Below, one piece after another: positions 15,904-19,656 of a stretch of 19,656 bases of DNA. The position numbers and the translations under genes are program-made. The notes below the pieces were generated by a model, which searched no databases, was not told the DNA's origin, and saw nothing but the letters and a program-made list of their open reading frames with translations. This DNA comes from Pseudomonadota bacterium (GTDB taxonomy: Bacteria > Pseudomonadota > Gammaproteobacteria > Steroidobacterales > Steroidobacteraceae): assembly GCA_021826035.1 (NCBI GenBank), contig JAKBBE010000043.1:1-19656 (forward strand). The letters are read 5' to 3'. How positions within the stretch are numbered: the first letter of the stretch is position 1; each line of letters begins with the position of its first letter.

Positions 15904-15956
15904 GGTAAGCTTGGACCCGTTTCGCGGCCCCTGAGCGGTACCGCGGGCGGAAAATC

Positions 15957-16796
15957 ATGAACATCAAGACCGTCATCGTCGACGACGAGGCGCTCTCTCG
16001 GCGTGGCATCGAACGGCTGCTGCGTCAGACGCCGGATTTCGAAGTGATCGCCGAATGCGGCAATGGCCGCGATGCGATCGGCGTGATTCAGCACGAGCAC
16101 CCCGATGTGGTGTTTCTGGACATCCAGATGCCCGTGCTGTCCGGCTTTGAGGTGCTCGCGCGTCTACCGCAGGACAGCGTGCCGCTGGTCGTATTCGTTA
16201 CCGCGTTCGACCAGTACGCGCTGCGGGCGTTCGAGGCGCGCGCCGTGGATTATCTATTGAAGCCCGTCGATGAGCGCCGCTTCGAGATGACGCTCGATCG
16301 CATCCGGCAGAATCTGCAGGCGCGCCACGCGGTTGATCAGCGCGATAAGCTGATGGAAGTGGTCGCGGAAATCACCGGATCCGGGGAGATCGAACTCGAG
16401 ACGATCCTTGAGCACGGCAGCACGGCGATCGAGGCTAGCCACCCGCAGATTCTGCCGATCCGCCAAGGCCGGCACACGGTGCGTGTACCGGTCACCTCCA
16501 TTCAATGGATCGATGCGGCCGGCGATTACATGTGTGTGCATGCCGAAGGCGATACGCACATCCTGCGCGGCACGATGAAGGAGCTCGAGGAAGTGCTCGA
16601 TCCGCGCATCTTCCAGCGCGTGCATCGTTCCACCATCGTCAATCTGCGCTATGTGAAAAGTCTGCGCGCACACATGAACGGAGAGTATTTCCTGACGCTC
16701 GACGGCGGGCAGGAACTGAAGCTCTCGCGTACTTATCGGGACAAGATCGAGATTTTTCTCGGGAACAGTCCTCTGCAGCGCAGCGCCGCCGAGTAA
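15957..16796 (+). CDS. LytTR-family DNA-binding response regulator
   Basis: A 279-residue two-component response regulator. The N-terminal receiver domain (1-120) has the acidic pair Asp9-Asp10, phospho-acceptor Asp55 in VVFLDIQMP, Thr82 in VFVTAFD and Lys102 in LLKPVD, all canonical. The C-terminal LytTR domain (about 170-270) shows ILPIRQGRHTVRVPVTSIQWIDAAGDY-type strands, GTMKELEEVL, FQRVHRSTIVNLRYV and ELKLSRTYRDKI. LytTR proteins bind pairs of roughly 9-bp direct repeats in promoters. No histidine kinase is adjacent, so its partner is elsewhere. The start at 15957 is the only sensible ATG, with GCGGAAAA before it. It may share a transcript with the preceding EAL-type gene. Similarity to AlgR is general; I do not assign a symbol. 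Confidence 0.92.
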   Translation: MNIKTVIVDDEALSRRGIERLLRQTPDFEVIAECGNGRDAIGVIQHEHPDVVFLDIQMPVLSGFEVLARLPQDSVPLVVFVTAFDQYALRAFEARAVDYLLKPVDERRFEMTLDRIRQNLQARHAVDQRDKLMEVVAEITGSGEIELETILEHGSTAIEASHPQILPIRQGRHTVRVPVTSIQWIDAAGDYMCVHAEGDTHILRGTMKELEEVLDPRIFQRVHRSTIVNLRYVKSLRAHMNGEYFLTLDGGQELKLSRTYRDKIEIFLGNSPLQRSAAE

Positions 16797-16811
16797 GCCG
16801 GCGGAATTCGA

Positions 16812-17405
16812 TCACGGCTGGCGCGTACGCAGTGCTCGCCATGGCGCGGAGAGCGCCACCTGGATACGCCGCCCCAGAGTACCTCCCGCCGGGGCGCGCA
16901 GGCGCAAGTCTATGGTGCGCACATAATCAGGAACGTTCCAGCGGTATCGGGAACCAGCGGGAAAGACGTGGGTATCGCCGGCCTGCAGCCGCCGGCTGAC
17001 GCCGGCGACGTCGATGGTCGCACAGCCCTGCACGATGTGTACGATCTGTTCGGCGGGATATTCCCAGTGAAATCGACCGCTGGTGCAGTCCCACATGAAC
17101 GCAGCGGCCGCGCCGTCGGTGCTGCTTGCCAGGGCCTTCTCGCGCGCGCGGGGCTGCCCTTCGAGCACCCAGTCGGCCGGAATCGCGAACGGCACGAGTC
17201 CGTAGGTATCGCGCCGTCCCGGCAGCGGTCCCTCGAGCGAGACGGTCTGCTCGAGCAGGTCAGGTTCCTCCGGCAGGTGCGCCGGGTACGCGGATTCGCC
17301 GGGTTGTGGTGGTTTTCCCAAGAAACGTTCTCCGCTGCGGCGCGGGCCTTCGGCGGTACATCCGCCTGCAACGGATGCGCCCGCGCCGGACGACCGGCAG
17401 CTCAT
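16812..17405 (-). CDS. Cupin_3 (DUF861-like) domain protein
   Basis: A beta-barrel cupin protein with no assigned reaction. The recognisable domain holds EGQPRAREKALASSTDG (82-98), then MWDCTSGRFHWEYPAEQIVHIVQG (104-127), GDTHVFPAGSRYRWNVPDYVR (143-163). This is the pattern of Cupin_3 proteins, often described as EutQ- or ureidoglycine aminohydrolase-like. The usual metal-binding His pair is reduced to one clear His123, so metal dependence is doubtful. The start is uncertain: ATG 17405 (197 residues) and ATG 17417 lack ribosome sites, while TTG at 17321 has GGAG eight bases upstream and gives 169 residues with the whole domain. The frame to 17543 would overlap the fadD promoter region. It converges on the LytTR gene with 15 bp between stops. 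Confidence 0.68.
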   Translation of the reverse strand: MSCRSSGAGASVAGGCTAEGPRRSGERFLGKPPQPGESAYPAHLPEEPDLLEQTVSLEGPLPGRRDTYGLVPFAIPADWVLEGQPRAREKALASSTDGAAAAFMWDCTSGRFHWEYPAEQIVHIVQGCATIDVAGVSRRLQAGDTHVFPAGSRYRWNVPDYVRTIDLRLRAPAGGTLGRRIQVALSAPWRALRTRQP

Positions 17406-17598
17406 GGCGCGCAGCATACGAGCCGCAGCAGTGGCTTTCCGTGAGTTGGCGCACAGGGAGCTGCCGCTGGGCGGGCCGGCCTCTGGTGTGGATTCCGCCG
17501 CACCCGGCGTCACGTTACACTCAAGCGCAAGCGGGCGAGCCATCGTCCAAGACGGGCGGTTCCGCCGCCTCTTAGAGATATAAAGAAGGGGCGTCGCG
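17406..17598. promoter_or_regulatory. Divergent region between cupin gene and fadD-like gene
   Basis: This 193-bp gap should hold promoters for both neighbours. TACACT (17516-17521) on the plus strand is the best -10-like hexamer for the acyl-CoA synthetase gene and would leave a 5' leader of about 70 bases; no clear -35 is found. I see no FadR-type operator that I can support. Confidence 0.3.
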
Positions 17599-19263
17599 AT
17601 GAACCGAATCTGGCTGCAGTCGTATCCTCCCGGCGTTCCGCCCGAGGTTGATCTGAAGCGGCTGAGTTCCCTCGGAGAGCTGGTGGATCATGCGTGCGGC
17701 GCCTACCGCGAACTGCCGGCCTACGAGCAGTTCGGCACGATCCTCAGCTATGGGGAACTCGATGAACTCAGCCGCGCCTTTGCGGCTTGGCTGCAGTCGG
17801 TCGGACTCGCCAAGGGCGACCGGATCGCGATCATGCTGCCCAATTGTCTGCAGTATCCGGTGGCGCTCTTTGGAGCGCTGCGCGCGGGCCTGGTGGTCGT
17901 CAATACCAATCCTCTGTACACGGCGCGCGAGCTCACGCACCAGCTGGAGGATTCCGGCGCGCAGGCGATCGTAGTGTTGGAGAACTTCGCACACGTCGTT
18001 GAAGAAGTGGCGCCGCACACTCAGCTGAAGCATGTTCTGGTGACGGCGGTGGGTGATCTGCTCCCCGCGCCGAAGTCATGGCTCGTCAACTTCGTCGTGC
18101 GGCATCGTCGCAAGCAGGTTCCGCCGTGGCATATTCCGCAGGCCGTGGCGCTGCGCAACGTGCTGCGAGCGGGGCGTGCCTTGCACTTTCATCCTGAGCC
18201 GCTCGGCAGTGATGATCTGGCCTTCCTGCAATATACGGGCGGAACGACTGGTGTCGCCAAAGGCGCCATGCTTACGCATGGAAATCTCTGCGCCAATCTG
18301 TTGCAGGCACTCGCGTGGATCGACGGCTATTTTTCGGGCGAGCCGGGCACGCTGATCACGGCGATTCCGCTCTATCATGTGTTCGCTCTCACTGCGAACT
18401 GTCTGCTGTTCGCCTATTTGGGCTGGAAGAACGTACTCATCATCAACGCGCGGGATTTCCCGGCGCTAGTTGCGGAGATGAAGCGTCACAAGTTTGAGTT
18501 CTTCAGTGGCGTCAACACGCTCTTCAATGCATTACTGCATACACCAGGCTTCGCCGATGTCGACTTCAGTCAGTTAAAGATCACACTGGGTGGCGGTATG
18601 GCCGTGCAGGCCGCCGTGGCGCAGCGTTGGAAGGAAGTCACCGGCAAGATCCTCAGTCAGGCCTGGGGGCTGACCGAGACATCTCCCGCGGTCGCCATTA
18701 ATCCAATCGGGGATGACTTCAACGGATCGGTGGGACTGCCCATTCCGTCCACTGAGGTGACGATCAAGGACGACGCAGGCAATGACGTGCCGATCGGCGA
18801 GCCCGGTGAGGTCTGTGTGCGCGGACCGCAGGTGATGCGTGGCTACTGGAATCGACCGGAAGAGACTGCTGCGGTGCTGATGCCCGACGGGTGGCTGCGC
18901 ACCGGAGATATCGGATACATCAACCCGAAAGGTTTCGTCTACCTGCAGGATCGCAAGAAGGACATGATTCTGGTGTCCGGCTTCAATGTTTATCCGAATG
19001 AAGTCGAGGAGGTCGCGGTGACGCATCCGGCAGTCCTTGAGGCCGCCGCGATCGCACAATCCGATGAGCACTCCGGTGAGGTAGTCGCGCTGTTCGTGGT
19101 GCCGAAGGACCCGTCGGTCACCGCTCAAGACATCATCGATTTCTGCCGCAAATCGCTAGCGGCCTACAAAGTTCCAAGACACGTCTACTTCCGCAAGGAA
19201 TTGCCGAAGAGCAATGTAGGGAAGATTCTGCGCAAGGAATTGCGCGCCGAAATCAACAGCTGA
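17599..19263 (+). CDS. fadD: Long-chain fatty acid-CoA ligase
   Basis: A 554-residue ATP-dependent acyl-CoA synthetase of the adenylate-forming family. It activates free fatty acids to acyl-CoA via acyl-AMP, feeding beta-oxidation or lipid synthesis at the inner membrane face. The AMP-binding P-loop YTGGTTGVAKGAML is at 212-225. PLYHVFALT, GGGMAVQ and QAWGLTETSP follow in order. Then come DGWLRTGDIGY and the fatty-acid signature DRKKDMILVSGFNVYPNEVE. The C-terminal catalytic lysine lies in KSNVGKILRKEL. Length and N-terminus (short region before LSSLGELVDHA) fit E. coli FadD. GAAGGGG lies about seven bases before the ATG at 17599. The acyl-CoA dehydrogenase earlier in the window is a plausible pathway partner. 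Close paralogues with other chain-length preference cannot be excluded. Confidence 0.92.
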   Translation: MNRIWLQSYPPGVPPEVDLKRLSSLGELVDHACGAYRELPAYEQFGTILSYGELDELSRAFAAWLQSVGLAKGDRIAIMLPNCLQYPVALFGALRAGLVVVNTNPLYTARELTHQLEDSGAQAIVVLENFAHVVEEVAPHTQLKHVLVTAVGDLLPAPKSWLVNFVVRHRRKQVPPWHIPQAVALRNVLRAGRALHFHPEPLGSDDLAFLQYTGGTTGVAKGAMLTHGNLCANLLQALAWIDGYFSGEPGTLITAIPLYHVFALTANCLLFAYLGWKNVLIINARDFPALVAEMKRHKFEFFSGVNTLFNALLHTPGFADVDFSQLKITLGGGMAVQAAVAQRWKEVTGKILSQAWGLTETSPAVAINPIGDDFNGSVGLPIPSTEVTIKDDAGNDVPIGEPGEVCVRGPQVMRGYWNRPEETAAVLMPDGWLRTGDIGYINPKGFVYLQDRKKDMILVSGFNVYPNEVEEVAVTHPAVLEAAAIAQSDEHSGEVVALFVVPKDPSVTAQDIIDFCRKSLAAYKVPRHVYFRKELPKSNVGKILRKELRAEINS

Positions 19264-19280
19264 TTGGCTTTTTGCAAAAG

Positions 19281-19314
19281 AAAAACGCCGTCATTCCCGA
19301 GGGAAATGCCGGCG
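19281..19314 (-). terminator. Intrinsic terminator of the repeat-protein gene
   Basis: On the minus strand CGCCGGCATTTCCC pairs with GGGAATGACGGCG (one mismatch, one bulge, tight CTCG-type loop) and is followed by TTTTTCTTTT. Its orientation serves the minus-strand gene to its right. On the plus strand no T-tract follows, so fadD termination here is less certain. Confidence 0.75.
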
Positions 19315-19369
19315 CATATATTATCAGTTGGAGGCGCTCAGCCGCTTCCGCAGATTCCGGATGCGCATT

Positions 19370-19656
19370 TCATTTGCGACCGCCGCCTTCAACGCCCATG
19401 GCCTTGACGCTGGCGCCGCCACCTTCAACGCCGAGTAGCGTATGGCTGGCACCGCCACCCTCGACACCCAGGGTGCTGACGCTGGTACCGCCGCCTTCAA
19501 CGCCCATGGCCTTGACGCTGGCGCCGCCGCCTTCAACGCCGAGTAGCTTATGGCTGGCACCGCCACCCTCGACACCCAGGGTGCTGACGCTGGCACCGCC
19601 GCCTTCAACGCCCATGGCCTTGACGCTGGCGCCGCCACCTTCGACACCCATGGCGC
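19370..19656 (-). CDS. Glycine-rich 12-residue tandem-repeat protein (C-terminal part, cut by window end)
   Basis: I do not recognise this protein. The minus-strand frame runs in from the right edge and stops at TGA 19370-19372. It consists of seven complete and one partial copy of a 12-residue unit, GVEGGG-[AT]-S followed by a variable tetrad tail (VKAM, VSTL, H[KT]LL). The three tails rotate in fixed order, giving a 36-residue period, and the protein ends GVEGGGRK. This frame is chosen because the repeats differ mainly at third codon positions: GGC/GGT, GTC/GTT and GAA/GAG swap while GVEGGG stays fixed. The N-terminus, and so any signal peptide or anchor, lies outside the window. An intrinsic terminator follows 55 bases after the stop. 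A repetitive solenoid or surface/structural protein is possible but unproven. Confidence 0.65.
   Translation of the reverse strand, partial: AMGVEGGGASVKAMGVEGGGASVSTLGVEGGGASHKLLGVEGGGASVKAMGVEGGGTSVSTLGVEGGGASHTLLGVEGGGASVKAMGVEGGGRK
19373..19648 (-). repeat. 36-bp tandem repeat nested in a 108-bp super-repeat
   Basis: Units in minus-strand order: 19648-19613, 19612-19577, 19576-19541, 19540-19505, 19504-19469, 19468-19433, 19432-19397, and a 24-bp partial at 19396-19373. Units three apart are nearly identical (one to three base changes), while neighbours share only the GVEGGG-S part. This points to expansion by duplication of a 108-bp block. Confidence 0.9.

Noticed and set aside
19324..19647. 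Alternative minus-strand frame through the repeats (SKVAAPASRPWALK type), ending close to the terminator
   Set aside because: In that frame most differences between repeat copies change amino acids (Ala/Val, Ser/Leu), whereas in the GVEGGG frame most are silent. The closeness of its stop to the terminator keeps a little doubt.
19373..19648. CRISPR-like array
   Set aside because: Units are contiguous 36-bp tandem repeats without unique spacers and encode an in-frame peptide.
19395..19656. Plus-strand Pro-rich frame (PPPSTP repeats) through the same repeats
   Set aside because: It is the mirror of the GVEGGG frame, has no ribosome site, and the only nearby terminator points the other way.

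Overview
The window is GC-rich, densely packed bacterial chromosome. Gene content and order suggest a gammaproteobacterium: a trp operon with a Trp-codon leader peptide and attenuator, a classic OxyR with both redox cysteines, YajQ, and fatty-acid genes. My guess is a lineage near the Xanthomonadales/Nevskiales, but this is inference from gene style, not from a marker gene. I see no rRNA, tRNA, CRISPR array or insertion sequence.

Left part (1-7710). The 3' end of an inorganic pyrophosphatase gene meets a convergent double-hotdog protein gene. Upstream of the latter on the minus strand lies a complete seven-gene tryptophan operon, transcribed right to left as trpL-trpE-trpG-trpD-trpC-trpF-trpB-trpA. 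Nearly every junction overlaps or abuts (TGATG, 17-bp overlap, 11-bp overlap, TGA-G-ATG, ATGA, ATGA), which implies translational coupling. The leader encodes a 24-residue peptide with three consecutive Trp codons. Its RNA can form mutually exclusive hairpins: an exact 11-nt repeat lets one leader arm compete with the terminator's 3' arm. trpE then appears to start at a TTG just past the terminator.

Middle part (7711-14093). Divergent from trp, yajQ and a small membrane methyltransferase of the isoprenylcysteine methyltransferase type form a pair. Next comes a peroxide-defence module: ahpC-ahpD on the minus strand, divergent from oxyR, with overlapping promoters in a 143-bp gap. It is followed by an LCAT-type serine acyl-hydrolase/acyltransferase and, convergent to it, a 590-residue acyl-CoA dehydrogenase.

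Right part (14094-19656). A 376-bp gap with three TATGnCAA boxes precedes a protein with a degenerate (probably non-catalytic) EAL domain and then an orphan LytTR response regulator. A Cupin_3 protein gene is convergent to the regulator and divergent from a long-chain acyl-CoA synthetase gene (fadD-like). After a minus-strand intrinsic terminator, the window ends in the 3' end of a minus-strand gene. That gene is made almost entirely of 12-residue GVEGGG-type tandem repeats, arranged in a 36-residue higher-order period. I do not recognise this protein, and it is the least explained feature here.

Together the window is mostly housekeeping (Trp synthesis, peroxide defence, fatty-acid activation and oxidation). 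The items most worth a second look are the repeat protein, the compact trp attenuator and the degenerate EAL/LytTR pair.
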